Shown: in pieces, positions 1 through 8,913 of the stretch | Numbering within the stretch: position 1 is the stretch's first letter | Layout of the letters: every line of letters begins with the position of its first letter | NCBI RefSeq assembly: GCF_020171725.1 | Contig: NZ_JAIVAJ010000005.1 | Location: 1-64,000 of the forward strand | DNA from: Halobacillus litoralis | GTDB taxonomy: Bacteria > Bacillota > Bacilli > Bacillales > Halobacillaceae | Reading direction: 5' to 3' | Length of the DNA stretch: 64,000 nt | Program-made: the position numbers and the translations under genes | Notes under the pieces: model-generated | Databases searched by the model: none | What the model was told of the DNA's origin: nothing | The model's input: only the letters and a program-made list of their open reading frames with translations

Positions 1-162
1 AAGACAGAGTTCATTCATGGAGAAACATTTAGAAGCCAGGCCGAACTGGACGTGGCCTTATTTGATTATGTCCACTGGTACAATAACATTCGAATTCACG
101 GGACATTAGACTACCTTACTCCGGTCGAATACAAACAGAAGAACCTTAAAAAAGTTGTCTAA
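1..162 (+). CDS. IS3-family transposase (OrfB), C-terminal fragment cut by window edge
   Basis: The visible 53 residues are the end of a DDE (rve-type) integrase-fold transposase. The stretch FDYVHWYNNIRIHGTLDYLT followed by PVEY is the signature C-terminus of IS3-family OrfB proteins (YN..R.H..L.Y.TP..Y). The catalytic D, D and E residues lie upstream, outside the window, so activity cannot be judged. It would catalyse excision and insertion of the element. It sits on the plus strand while the disrupted host gene is on the minus strand. Confidence 0.85.
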   Translation, partial: KTEFIHGETFRSQAELDVALFDYVHWYNNIRIHGTLDYLTPVEYKQKNLKKVV

Positions 163-180
163 TTTCGTGTTGACAATCCA
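1..180 (+). mobile_element. IS3-family element, right end (rest lies outside the window)
   Basis: The last 54 codons of an IS3-type transposase run from the window edge to a TAA at 160-162, and about 18 bases later the element appears to stop at 180. The terminal sequence at 163-180 reads, on the opposite strand, TGGATTGTCAACACGAAA, a TG...CA-type end like that of IS150-group elements. Directly beyond 180 the host reading frame of a disrupted gene resumes, which fixes the junction. The left end and the target duplication are not visible. Confidence 0.75.
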
Positions 181-774
181 CCTCTTCCTCACAAACGGAA
201 CAAACCCAAGCACCTTCCACCACCAAGGCATCGACTCAAAGTGAGAAAGCCATTCCCTGTAACGCTCCCTTACCCTCTCATACTCCTCTTCCATTTCACA
301 CTTCCCATCCATCGCCTCCCGAAGCCGCCGAACCACACTCGCACAACCCGGATATTCCGCCTCATACCTCTCAAACCGATCCAGCACCCACTGCCTCTTC
401 CCATCAAGCGCCACCAACTACTCATGAAGCAGCCGCTCACACTCCTCAAGCGACCGAACCCCATGCCCAAAGAACGCAGAACACTCCTGAATCATCCGGT
501 CCCTTGACCCTTCAAGAAACCCACGCCCCTTTATCTTTTGAAAAATAGAGCCGCCGTCCTTATCCGAATACTGGAATCCCTCTTGTCCAGCTTTCTCTTC
601 TTCTCTCTGCGACGGGAAATACGCCGCAAACTGAGCCTCCTCCGCCAGCCAGCGCTGCTCCAGATTCCCAGCCCACACCGGCTTGATCCGCTTGAAAGAA
701 TCCATAATGTTCGTCACTGCTTGATTGTTTGTAGAAAACGCCACCATCAAAGGAGGATCTTGAACACTGATCAT
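181..774 (-). pseudogene. Unrecognised gene broken by an in-frame TAG and by an IS3 element at its 3' end
   Basis: Two stretches of the same reading frame, 774 down to 421 (118 codons) and 417 down to 181, are separated by a single TAG at 418-420. Together they would give about 197 residues of one protein rich in aromatic, Arg and Glu residues (for example FERYEAEYPG and SMPWWWKVLG). At 181 the frame passes from host sequence into the inverted repeat of the IS3 element, so the native C-terminus is lost. No family was recognised. A start at 774 (ATG) fits. The alternative is two genes with a TTG restart at 417, but the shared frame with no gap favours one broken gene. Confidence 0.6.
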
Positions 775-1011
775 AGAATTCTACTTTAGCTTAACTGTAA
801 TACGACTTCCTTCTATTCATTGCATCGGTTGACAAGTTTTTTCTATCTACACCTTCTGATGAAGTCATTGACGAATTTCCCCAAGATGACTGGAGCTGAT
901 GACTGAAGCTGATGACTAAAATGAAAATTTATTGTGCTCAAATTCCAATAAAACCCAAAATGAGACTCATAGTCCGTGGTGCGACTAGTCAATCCATATG
1001 ATGCTTTGCGT

Positions 1012-1269
1012 ATGAATACAAATAGAGAAAACGAAGAAGCACGTATTAAACAAGCATTCGGACAACGAGTTAGACAACTTAGACTAGAATTAGAGATGTC
1101 ACAGGAAGAAATGGCCATTCAAGCTGGATTTGACCGTACGTACATAAGCAGTGTGGAAAGAGGAGAACGCAATCCGGCACTTACAACAATCTGTAGAATC
1201 GCCAATGGCTTAAACATCCTTCCAAATGACCTTATTTCTGAAATCAGGTACATGGATGAAAAGAAATAA
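1012..1269 (+). CDS. Small Xre-family helix-turn-helix regulator
   Basis: An 85-residue protein that is almost entirely one HTH_3/Cro-C1 domain. The pattern RVRQLRLELEMSQEEMAIQ then AGFDRTYISSVERGERNP is the typical Xre helix-turn-helix with the recognition helix followed by ERGERNP. Family members bind DNA as dimers and act as repressors, for example as SinR-like or restriction-modification controller proteins. No ligand or dimer domain is present. The ATG at 1012 was preferred; a GTG at 976 would add 12 residues and neither has a clear Shine-Dalgarno. It overlaps the start of the next small gene, suggesting coupling. Its targets are unknown. Confidence 0.8.
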   Translation: MNTNRENEEARIKQAFGQRVRQLRLELEMSQEEMAIQAGFDRTYISSVERGERNPALTTICRIANGLNILPNDLISEIRYMDEKK

Positions 1270-1465
1270 TGGAAACCCACTGAAGAAAGAAGTTGTGGTT
1301 CTGCCAGTCGGGCGTAAGAAGATCTGGGTTGAGGTATATGAAGCTGATGAGTTTATGGCGATGGTGGAGTTGCCGAGAGGAGTGTACAAGGTAGAAGGAG
1401 CAACTCGTGCTGAGGTGATGAATGTGCTGATGAAGGTCATTGTGGAGAATAAGCCAAGTTCTTGA
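1256..1465 (+). CDS. Small hypothetical protein coupled to the Xre regulator
   Basis: A possible 69-residue protein starting at an ATG inside the last codons of the Xre gene (14-base overlap). The translation has a plausible fold, with a basic start (KRNNGNPLKKE), a hydrophobic/acidic middle (EVYEADEFMAMVELPRG) and a helix at the end (RAEVMNVLMKVIVENK). No family was recognised. The overlap with the regulator suggests co-translation, as in toxin-antitoxin or controller pairs, but nothing in the sequence proves that. There is no strong ribosome-binding site of its own. Confidence 0.45.
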   Translation: MKRNNGNPLKKEVVVLPVGRKKIWVEVYEADEFMAMVELPRGVYKVEGATRAEVMNVLMKVIVENKPSS

Positions 1466-1537
1466 TAGAAGAGAACCTGACTTATTTGTGAAACTTATTA
1501 TGCTCAATGTTTCACATGTTATCATGTATTTTAGTAT

Positions 1538-1565
1538 GGAAGCGCCGGTAGATCTCGGCGCTTCC
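1538..1565. terminator. Perfect 10-bp hairpin, possible terminator of the Xre pair
   Basis: GGAAGCGCCG and CGGCGCTTCC form a perfect 10-bp stem with an 8-base loop. The following bases on the plus strand (ACATTTACTC) are only modestly T-rich, so termination strength is uncertain. It lies 70 bases after the small gene at 1256-1465. Confidence 0.5.
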
Positions 1566-1750
1566 ACATTTACTCTTCAACTAATCCGTCCAAATAAAGC
1601 CATTCCAGAGCATTTTTTGCCTATCTTCTGTCATTTATGAATTGTTGAGCATACGCAAGTACCGTCCCCATGTTTTTAGATAAAGGAGTGGAGAAGCGGG
1701 AATGTCCCGACACTTACAATAAACACTCCCCTATAGGAACCGCTATCAAA

Positions 1751-2956
1751 TCAGTTTTGAGCATCATTACTATCTTTAGAGAATGCACCTATTGTCTTCT
1801 CTACATTTTTTCCCCATGTAAAATTACTCATTACAATGCTTTTACCTTTATTACCCATTGACTTTGCTAAAGCAGGTTTATTAAGTAACTTCATAAAAAT
1901 TCCCGAAAGCTTTTGGTGATCATTAGGGTTAATTAAAAACCCTTCGTAATTATTACTTACTATGTCTTCCACACCTTGACCTAAACATCCAATTACTGGT
2001 TTTCCACATGCCATTGCTTCAATATATACAACGCCAAATGCTTCACTCCAACTAGGTAAAGAAAAGACATTACACCTTTCCATATAACTTTTGACCTCAA
2101 AATTACTTTTTCGTCCTATGAATTTTACATTATTGCCTAAATTTAAATTATCAACTAATTCTTTTAACCTTTCTTTTTCCGGTCCATCTCCTATAATTTG
2201 ATATTCCACATTTGGATATTTACTTGCTAATTCTGCTAAAGCAAGTAAATTAGTATCAATTCCTTTTGTATGAATCAAGTTAGACACACTTAATATCACA
2301 AACTTATCGGTATTTTCTTCTAGGAAATCATTCTCTAGAAACCTTTCATTAACACCATTATGTATAACATGGAATTTTTCGTCATCAATATCCTTAAAAT
2401 ATTTCTTCCTTAGATAATCTAGTTTATTGGAGACTAAAAATATACCTTTAGCATCCTTGAAAGTTTGGTTCAAAGGTTGAAAGTTTCTTTCTCGTTGTAT
2501 TGTAGAAGCAAAATCCTTCCCATGTATAGTCACAAAGTATGGAATATTGTAAATTCGGCTAATTTTTCTGGCTGTAACCCCATCTGGCATTGCTACGTGA
2601 GCGTGTATAATATTAATCGAATATTCATTGATTATTCTTCCCACAAACTTCTTTATACCAAAATACATTAAATCTCCTGAATAATTCTCTAAGATTAATT
2701 TAGGTAATTGAATATACCTTGGCCTATATATGTTAATACCTTCAAAAGATTCAAAAAACGGCAACTCACTGTACCTTTTCCACTTAGAATTAAAAGTTTT
2801 TATTATAGAAGGGGCAAGAGGTGTAGGAGATACAACAACGACATTGTGTCCTTGTTTTTGCAATTCTTTAACTTGTTCATGAACAAATACTCCATTTGTC
2901 TCAAAAAGGCTAGATGGGTACATATGTGATAATATTAGTATATTCAATTTAATCAC
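1751..2956 (-). CDS. GT4-family glycosyltransferase
   Basis: A 401-residue GT-B fold glycosyltransferase of family 4. The N-terminal Rossmann half begins ILILSHMYPSS and contains the acceptor-side HAHVAMPDG motif. The C-terminal donor half has ILSVSNLIHTKGID, the IIGDGPE loop and the E-x7-E signature EAFGVVYIE, followed by MACGKPVIG. It should transfer one sugar from a nucleotide donor to the growing lipid-linked EPS repeat unit on the inner face of the membrane; the sugar cannot be told. It starts at a GTG whose last base is shared with the TAG of the polymerase gene, so the two are translationally coupled. It is the last gene of the minus-strand EPS run and is AT-rich. Confidence 0.9.
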   Translation of the reverse strand: MIKLNILILSHMYPSSLFETNGVFVHEQVKELQKQGHNVVVVSPTPLAPSIIKTFNSKWKRYSELPFFESFEGINIYRPRYIQLPKLILENYSGDLMYFGIKKFVGRIINEYSINIIHAHVAMPDGVTARKISRIYNIPYFVTIHGKDFASTIQRERNFQPLNQTFKDAKGIFLVSNKLDYLRKKYFKDIDDEKFHVIHNGVNERFLENDFLEENTDKFVILSVSNLIHTKGIDTNLLALAELASKYPNVEYQIIGDGPEKERLKELVDNLNLGNNVKFIGRKSNFEVKSYMERCNVFSLPSWSEAFGVVYIEAMACGKPVIGCLGQGVEDIVSNNYEGFLINPNDHQKLSGIFMKLLNKPALAKSMGNKGKSIVMSNFTWGKNVEKTIGAFSKDSNDAQN

Positions 2957-4353
2957 TACTCTTCCATTTTAGTTTGAGCATTAATTGTTGCTGGTAATAT
3001 AGCCAATATAGACCAAAATAAAAAGTTTACAGTACTAACTCCTCCAGATAAATGTGATTCAAATAATTGATGAACTAAGAAGCTAAAACACATAGAAAAG
3101 CAAACAGTTAAAATAATTTTTGAAGTGTATGAAAGTTGCTTTTTTATTTTCACAAAGCTGTTGTAGTAACTTACTAGAACGCTCACAATAAAGATTAAAA
3201 AAAACATCAACGTAACCAAACCATTACTAGCAGCTATTTGTAAATATGCATTATGTGCAGATATTTTCTCACCAATAAAATTCGTCACTTGAAAATCTCC
3301 TGGACCTACTCCAAATAAAGGATTATCTATAATTGAGCTTAAACTTTTTTCCCAAATAGTATTTCTGTAAGACAGCCCACCGTATTCAATTTTATTTCTA
3401 AACCTTTCATACGCATTTAAAAATAAATTATTAGAATTAATAAAGGGTAAAGTGGCGATGAACATGAATAATATAAGCAATAATGGCTTTAAGGATTTTG
3501 TGTTTTTTTGTAATATAACAGAAATTAATAGGGACAATGTAATAAATAACATTGCTGATCTAGAAAAAGTAGTAAGAATCGATACTATTAAATAAAGAGT
3601 GAATAATAGATACCTAATTTTCTCAAACTTATGTGAACTGCATAGATAAAGAATAAAACCAATAGGTACTCCAAACATTATTATCGATCCATAAGTATTC
3701 GGATTATCAAATACTCCAAAAGAGATTACATTTCTATATAATTGAGTTTCTTGAGTTAGTTTAGTCGCCCCAAAGTTCCATACAAATCCAAAATAACTTA
3801 TTAAATGACCTATTATTGATAAAACTACTAAAGAATAAAATATAATTTTTAGGAAATGCAAGATTTTTTCTGTATTGTTTAAATATATACTTTTATTAAA
3901 AAGATAGAACGAAAAGACAGTGACTAATATACTAATGAAAATCCACAAACTATTAATGAAATCATGCCCTTTTGTAACGGATGCAAAGATACCTAATAAA
4001 TACAATAATACTAGCCATTCCGGACCCTTTAATAAAGGAACACTTTTAAAATTTTCAAGCCTCCGGTTTGTAAGATAGAGGTACAAACAAAGCAAAATAA
4101 AAATATAAATATACCCTTTTAAAAAAAGTAAATAATAATCGTTAAAAAGCTTTGTATTAATCAGCATTATAGAAAAGACATTTAAATAAAACCAAATTTT
4201 AAAATTATTCTTTTTTAATGAGATTAAAAATATTATTGATGAAATAATAACTAGCGAAATCGGATAATATCCTAAGGCAACACTTAAACCCACTATGATA
4301 CTTAACATAAAAAGTAGCAAAGATGTTTTCAGGTTATATGATATTAAAGACAT
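2956..4353 (-). CDS. Wzy-type polysaccharide polymerase (O-antigen ligase family)
   Basis: A 465-residue integral membrane protein with about twelve hydrophobic segments. A long external loop before the last helices carries YRNTIWEKSLSSIIDNP and the GVGPGDFQ and AHNAYLQIAASNGL motifs of the Wzy_C / O-antigen ligase family. It should polymerise undecaprenyl-linked repeat units outside the membrane. The start is supported by GAGG eight bases before the ATG. It lies between the acetyltransferase and the last glycosyltransferase. Like its neighbours it is strongly AT-rich, as is common for repeat-unit-specific genes exchanged between strains. Confidence 0.88.
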   Translation of the reverse strand: MSLISYNLKTSLLLFMLSIIVGLSVALGYYPISLVIISSIIFLISLKKNNFKIWFYLNVFSIMLINTKLFNDYYLLFLKGYIYIFILLCLYLYLTNRRLENFKSVPLLKGPEWLVLLYLLGIFASVTKGHDFINSLWIFISILVTVFSFYLFNKSIYLNNTEKILHFLKIIFYSLVVLSIIGHLISYFGFVWNFGATKLTQETQLYRNVISFGVFDNPNTYGSIIMFGVPIGFILYLCSSHKFEKIRYLLFTLYLIVSILTTFSRSAMLFITLSLLISVILQKNTKSLKPLLLILFMFIATLPFINSNNLFLNAYERFRNKIEYGGLSYRNTIWEKSLSSIIDNPLFGVGPGDFQVTNFIGEKISAHNAYLQIAASNGLVTLMFFLIFIVSVLVSYYNSFVKIKKQLSYTSKIILTVCFSMCFSFLVHQLFESHLSGGVSTVNFLFWSILAILPATINAQTKMEE

Positions 4354-4369
4354 TTATTATACCTCAATT

Positions 4370-5023
4370 TCATTTAGAATTCCATTGTGAACCATTAATG
4401 AATAAAGCTTTTTGTTTTTTTAATTGATCAAGTGGAAGGTTCCACCATTTAAGCGATTCTATATAAGCAATTTCACTTTCATCAAATCTGTATTTTATTA
4501 ATTTTGCAGGTGTACCGCCTACAATAGCAAAAGGTGAAACGTCCTTGGTAACAACTGCTCCAGCAGCTATTATTGCTCCATTTCCGATTTTTACCCCCTG
4601 AAGTATAACCACGTTAGCTCCAATTAAAACGTCATGCCCTATCACTGGAGGAGAATGGTAATCATTCTTCCAAGTTGTGGACTCTTTAAATATATTATTC
4701 TTTCCATAAAGTTTCGGAGAAGTCGAAATATACTTAATGGGATGATCTGCCGGACCAATAATTGAAGAATATGAAATTGAACAAAAATTTCCTATATCTG
4801 CAGAAAATATTTTTGTATTTGAATTAACGTAAGTATAGTTGCCAATTGATACACCTCTTCTTAATAAAACACCCTTATTGATATTACTACCTTCTCCAAT
4901 TTTTACACCTTTCCCTATTAAGTGAGACTCGATTGTTGTGTGCTTATATCTCTTTTGTAAAGTTTTAATTTTAATTGAGTTTTGAATTATATTTGGGGTA
5001 ATTCTTTTTATGATTTTCAGCAT
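4370..5023 (-). CDS. Hexapeptide-repeat (CatB/VatD-like) O-acetyltransferase
   Basis: A 217-residue left-handed beta-helix acyltransferase. Hexapeptide turns are clear in [23 protein letters not shown] and [20 protein letters not shown], and then [21 protein letters not shown] is followed by the [13 protein letters not shown] tail typical of xenobiotic/CatB-type enzymes. It probably acetylates a sugar of the repeat unit. The start at 5023 was chosen because GGTGAT stands nine bases upstream; that ribosome-binding site overlaps the stop codon of the flippase gene. A longer frame to 5083 would only read back through the flippase's AAT repeat. Confidence 0.85.
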   Translation of the reverse strand: MLKIIKRITPNIIQNSIKIKTLQKRYKHTTIESHLIGKGVKIGEGSNINKGVLLRRGVSIGNYTYVNSNTKIFSADIGNFCSISYSSIIGPADHPIKYISTSPKLYGKNNIFKESTTWKNDYHSPPVIGHDVLIGANVVILQGVKIGNGAIIAAGAVVTKDVSPFAIVGGTPAKLIKYRFDESEIAYIESLKWWNLPLDQLKKQKALFINGSQWNSK

Positions 5024-5030
5024 ATTAATA

Positions 5031-6317
5031 TCACCTATTATTATTATTATTATTGAGGGTAATACTATAAATCCACATTCCAAATATTATGGTTAGTAGC
5101 GAACCAACGAATGAAATAACTTTTAACATGAATAATATCTCTGAAGTGAATGAAGAAACAAATACTGCTCCTAAAAATACACTTGTTTGAACTGCAGAAT
5201 AATAAAAGGCCTGCTTTTGTTTTTGAAGTAATACAAAAGTCTGAGCAATTGGTGACCCGATAAAGTTAAAGAACAACCATGGGGATAAAATTTGGGCGTA
5301 GACCCCAGCCTCTGCCCACTCAATACCAAAAATAAAAGAAAAAATTTCAGAACCAAATATTGAGATGCATATAAAAATCGGAGCAGCTACCATGCTTAAT
5401 TTGGTAACTATATTTAGGAGTAAGGAAGTTATGTTCTCTCCTTGGTTAATTTTCTCACTCGCTCTTTGATTATAAACTCTTGAAATGGAGAAACCTATTA
5501 GCCCCAGAGGTGCTTTTAATACGCGGATAGTAAACCCATAGAATGCTACTACACCTGCACCAAAAGAATATGATATTATTAATAACGTAACATTTATCAT
5601 TGCCATATCTAAAAAGGCATGTAATGAGTTATATATAGGCATTTCTCTATATTTAATAAGATTCCTCTTGATTAAGAGCTTTGAAACTTCTTTTTTAAGT
5701 CCTCTCATAAAGCTCTTTTCCTTATTAATAAACAAGTACATTGCAGGGATGAAGAAGCTTAAAGTATATCCTATAACTAACCCTGTAGCCCCTAATCCTA
5801 TTAAGCCTAATAAGACACTTGAAACCCCGTTTACTAATGATTGATTCATTCTTGATATGGCCATTTGTTTATATTTTTTTTCTCTGTTTTTAATGAAAAA
5901 TAATATTTGATAACACCCATAAGAGAATACTGTAAAGGGTAATAAATAAAATAATTCACTAAAGTCGACATTAGATAACAAATCAGATATTAAGTCAACA
6001 ACACTTGTTCCCATCGCTACAATTAGAGTAATAGATATTAGAATAATGAAGCTTAAAAAGACTAAATTGTACACATGCCTTTCTTTCTTAGGAAGTAATA
6101 TTGCTATTTCATATCTGCCAGTAGAAATAATGGCAACCATTGAAGAAACAGATACGAAAATTGTAAATACTCCATACTCTTCTGGGGAATATATTCTAGT
6201 TACTATAGGTAGCATACCTAAAGTAATAGCCTGTGCTAAAACTGTTCCTGATAGCAAGGTAAATATATTACGCACAAAATCTCGCTTGAATACTTTTTTG
6301 AATATCAATTTTCTCAT
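5031..6317 (-). CDS. Wzx-type polysaccharide flippase (MOP superfamily)
   Basis: A 428-residue membrane protein with about twelve transmembrane segments. The N-terminus ([20 protein letters not shown] then [13 protein letters not shown]) is the polysaccharide-biosynthesis-protein signature. It should flip undecaprenyl-linked repeat units across the membrane to the polymerase. Its last codons are a run of six AAT triplets (Asn) before Arg and TGA, and this stop overlaps the ribosome-binding site of the acetyltransferase. AGGA lies almost directly against the ATG at 6317, so a slightly later start cannot be excluded. Confidence 0.88.
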   Translation of the reverse strand: MRKLIFKKVFKRDFVRNIFTLLSGTVLAQAITLGMLPIVTRIYSPEEYGVFTIFVSVSSMVAIISTGRYEIAILLPKKERHVYNLVFLSFIILISITLIVAMGTSVVDLISDLLSNVDFSELFYLLPFTVFSYGCYQILFFIKNREKKYKQMAISRMNQSLVNGVSSVLLGLIGLGATGLVIGYTLSFFIPAMYLFINKEKSFMRGLKKEVSKLLIKRNLIKYREMPIYNSLHAFLDMAMINVTLLIISYSFGAGVVAFYGFTIRVLKAPLGLIGFSISRVYNQRASEKINQGENITSLLLNIVTKLSMVAAPIFICISIFGSEIFSFIFGIEWAEAGVYAQILSPWLFFNFIGSPIAQTFVLLQKQKQAFYYSAVQTSVFLGAVFVSSFTSEILFMLKVISFVGSLLTIIFGMWIYSITLNNNNNNR

Positions 6318-6365
6318 TCCTACTCAAAGCAAATTTCCCTAAATTCAAATTGTTTTTACTAAGGA

Positions 6366-7520
6366 CTAAGTTTTTTGCTCAACTGATCCTTTTAAGTATA
6401 AGCCTTTATATTTTTTTGTTATTGTACTCCAATTAAAACTAGTTATTTTACTTGCGCATTTCCTGGATATATCAGGATAATTATCCAATATTTTAAAAAC
6501 AGCATTAGTTATATCTTTAATATTATTTGGCTCAATGGGATACCCTACTTCCCCCGACCGGAAATATCCATCAATTCCTTGGTCCTTGGAGTAGATAACT
6601 GGTAGCCCCATAGATAATGCTTCTATATAGACTATTCCAAAAGTTTCATTGACAGACGGCATAATGAAAATATCACTTACTTTCATTATGCTTGATATCT
6701 TCTCTTTATTACTTATGTACCCATGAAATATAACCTGGTCAGTTATTTTGAGATCATTAGTCAGTTCTCTACAATAATTATCTAAGGGACCTTTACCTAT
6801 TACATTTAACCTTACGTCATAGCCTTTATTTTTCAATTCGTAACAACTGTACAATACTGATTCAATATTTTTATTCTTATCGAGATTACCTACAAATATT
6901 AATGTCACTTTTTTATGTTTAATATATTTACCTTTTGGTGATATTTGGTTTTTGTGCCAGAAATCATCAATCCCGTTTGGGATTGTTAAACATTTCCCAC
7001 TAATTTCATTCTTAATTCGTTCAGGTAATACCTTCAAGACTTTCTCTTTATAAGCTGGAGATATAAACACAATAAATGAAGCACTTAGTAGAATTTTGTA
7101 CATAAAGGGTCTTAAATGAATGCAATATTTATAGAAGATATTCACATCGGTATTTCTCACATTGATAGCATAATTTATTCCATGTCTACGATATAATCTA
7201 TACGCTGTCCCGCCATCACTGAAAAGTGTATGCGCATGTATAAATGAAATATTTCTTTTTGAAATTATTAAACGTTCTATTTCATGCAACTGTTTTCTAG
7301 TTTTATTAAAATAAAAAAATCTGTCATGTTTATTTAAAATATTATTATAATAGTATTTAATTGTATTATATTCAGATGGTAATTGGTTTATGCCCTCAAA
7401 ACTTTCATTCTTTATTGGAATAAAAACATGCTGGTTCACCTGATCTTTTGAAAGTTCTTTAACTAAATTAGCATAAAGCGTATTACCAATGTAGTAAGAA
7501 CATATATGCAAAACTTCCAT
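6366..7520 (-). CDS. GT4-family glycosyltransferase
   Basis: A 384-residue GT-B glycosyltransferase. The first half contains FIHAHTLFSDGGTAYRLYRR. The donor-binding half has VTLIFVGNLDKNKNIES, VIGKGPLDNY and the E-x7-E signature ETFGIVYIE followed by ALSMGLPVIYSKDQGI. It should add a sugar to the lipid-linked EPS precursor. The start at 7520 is favoured over a frame extending to 7562 because GGGAGG lies seven bases before this ATG. It is AT-rich and sits between the sugar-nucleotide dehydrogenase and the flippase. Confidence 0.88.
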   Translation of the reverse strand: MEVLHICSYYIGNTLYANLVKELSKDQVNQHVFIPIKNESFEGINQLPSEYNTIKYYYNNILNKHDRFFYFNKTRKQLHEIERLIISKRNISFIHAHTLFSDGGTAYRLYRRHGINYAINVRNTDVNIFYKYCIHLRPFMYKILLSASFIVFISPAYKEKVLKVLPERIKNEISGKCLTIPNGIDDFWHKNQISPKGKYIKHKKVTLIFVGNLDKNKNIESVLYSCYELKNKGYDVRLNVIGKGPLDNYCRELTNDLKITDQVIFHGYISNKEKISSIMKVSDIFIMPSVNETFGIVYIEALSMGLPVIYSKDQGIDGYFRSGEVGYPIEPNNIKDITNAVFKILDNYPDISRKCASKITSFNWSTITKKYKGLYLKGSVEQKT

Positions 7521-7590
7521 CCCTAACCTCCCTAATACTTTACATCGAAGAGAATTATTCAATTAACCTATTTTGTCTTCAAAATAAAAA

Positions 7591-8913
7591 TTATAGACTC
7601 CAGTAACTATAACCAGCCTTTTTGATTTTCTCTTTGTCTAAGATACTCTTAACATCAACAATGATCTTTTCTTTGTTTGGATGCTGACCAAACATACTGT
7701 CTAATCGTTCAGTTGTAATATTTTTGAAAATGTCATGTGCAACCGCGAACACAAGGCAATCAGCATCGTTTATCGTATCAAAAGGAACTAAATCTACCCC
7801 ATACTCGCTCTTAGCATCCTTCGATTCTGCATAGGGATCAACCACAATTGGCTCAATTTCATAGTGATTAAGACGTTGAATAATATCCTCTACTTTTGAA
7901 TTACGTGTATCAGGGCAGTTCTCCTTGAACGTAATACCTAAGATAGCAACTTTTGCTTGTTTAACTACCTTGTTCGCTAGAATTAATTCTTTGATAATTG
8001 CATCCGCTATAAATGCGCCCATTCCATCATTAATTTTCCTACCTGACAAGATAATTTGCGAATGATAGCCTAGTTTTTCAGCTTCGTATAAAAAATAATA
8101 TGGGTCAACACCTATACAGTGTCCACCAACCAGTCCAGGTGTGAATTTTAGTGCATTCCACTTAGTATTCATTGCTTCGACAACTTCCTGTGTATCAACT
8201 CCCATACGGTCAAAAACCATTGCCAGCTCATTCATGAATGCAATGTTGATATCACGTTGGCTATTCTCAACTACCTTGGCTGCTTCAGCTACTTTGATAT
8301 TACTAGCCCGATGAACCCCTACATCAATAATTAATTCATAAACTTTAGCAATTTCGGCTAAAGATTCTTGATCCACACCAGAGACAATTTTAGTTATATT
8401 CTCCAAACGATGAACTTTATCTCCGGGGTTAATACGTTCTGGGGAATAACCTACTTTAAAATCTATTCCACACTTCAGCCCTGATTCACTTTCAAGAATA
8501 GGAATACAAACGTCTTCAGTTACTCCTGGATATACAGTAGATTCATATACAACAATTGAACCTTCAGTAAGATTCCTTCCAATAGTTCTACTTACACCCT
8601 CGATAGGAGTCAGGTCTGGCGTCTTATCTGCGTTTACTGGTGTAGGAACAGCTACAACATGGAACTTTGCATCCCGAAGCTTACTTGGTTCGGAAGTGAA
8701 ATCTACTGTCGTATTCCTTATTACTTGATCACCCACTTCATTGGTAGGATCTATTCCACTCTTATACTGCTCAATTTTTTGCTTACTAAGATCAAAACCA
8801 ATGACATCAACCTTCTTAGCAAAAGCAACCGCTATCGGCATTCCTACGTATCCTAGTCCAACAACCGATATTTTTTCCCCTTTATTAACTAGTCTTTCGT
8901 ACAGTTTCATCAT
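7591..8913 (-). CDS. UDP-N-acetylhexosamine 6-dehydrogenase (WbpA/TviB/CapL type)
   Basis: A 440-residue member of the UDP-glucose/GDP-mannose dehydrogenase family, which oxidises C6 of a UDP-sugar twice with NAD+ to give a uronic acid. Visible are the N-terminal NAD site VVGLGYVGMPIAVAF (about residues 17-31), the STVYPGVTED loop, and the catalytic cysteine in GGHCIGVDPYYF (about residue 265). The second Rossmann domain has VAILGITFKENCPDTRNSKV. The YSPERINPGDK stretch and the GGHCIGVDPYYF form point to N-acetylated substrates (UDP-GalNAc/GlcNAc) rather than UDP-glucose; the exact substrate is inferred. AGAGGGG nine bases before the ATG supports 8913 as the start; this overlaps the preceding glycosyltransferase by 29 bases. 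Confidence 0.88.
   Translation of the reverse strand: MMKLYERLVNKGEKISVVGLGYVGMPIAVAFAKKVDVIGFDLSKQKIEQYKSGIDPTNEVGDQVIRNTTVDFTSEPSKLRDAKFHVVAVPTPVNADKTPDLTPIEGVSRTIGRNLTEGSIVVYESTVYPGVTEDVCIPILESESGLKCGIDFKVGYSPERINPGDKVHRLENITKIVSGVDQESLAEIAKVYELIIDVGVHRASNIKVAEAAKVVENSQRDINIAFMNELAMVFDRMGVDTQEVVEAMNTKWNALKFTPGLVGGHCIGVDPYYFLYEAEKLGYHSQIILSGRKINDGMGAFIADAIIKELILANKVVKQAKVAILGITFKENCPDTRNSKVEDIIQRLNHYEIEPIVVDPYAESKDAKSEYGVDLVPFDTINDADCLVFAVAHDIFKNITTERLDSMFGQHPNKEKIIVDVKSILDKEKIKKAGYSYWSL

Noticed and set aside
885..922. GATGACTG-AGCT 13-bp near-tandem repeat upstream of the Xre gene
   Set aside because: Only about 2.6 short copies; could be chance, no symmetry suggesting an operator.
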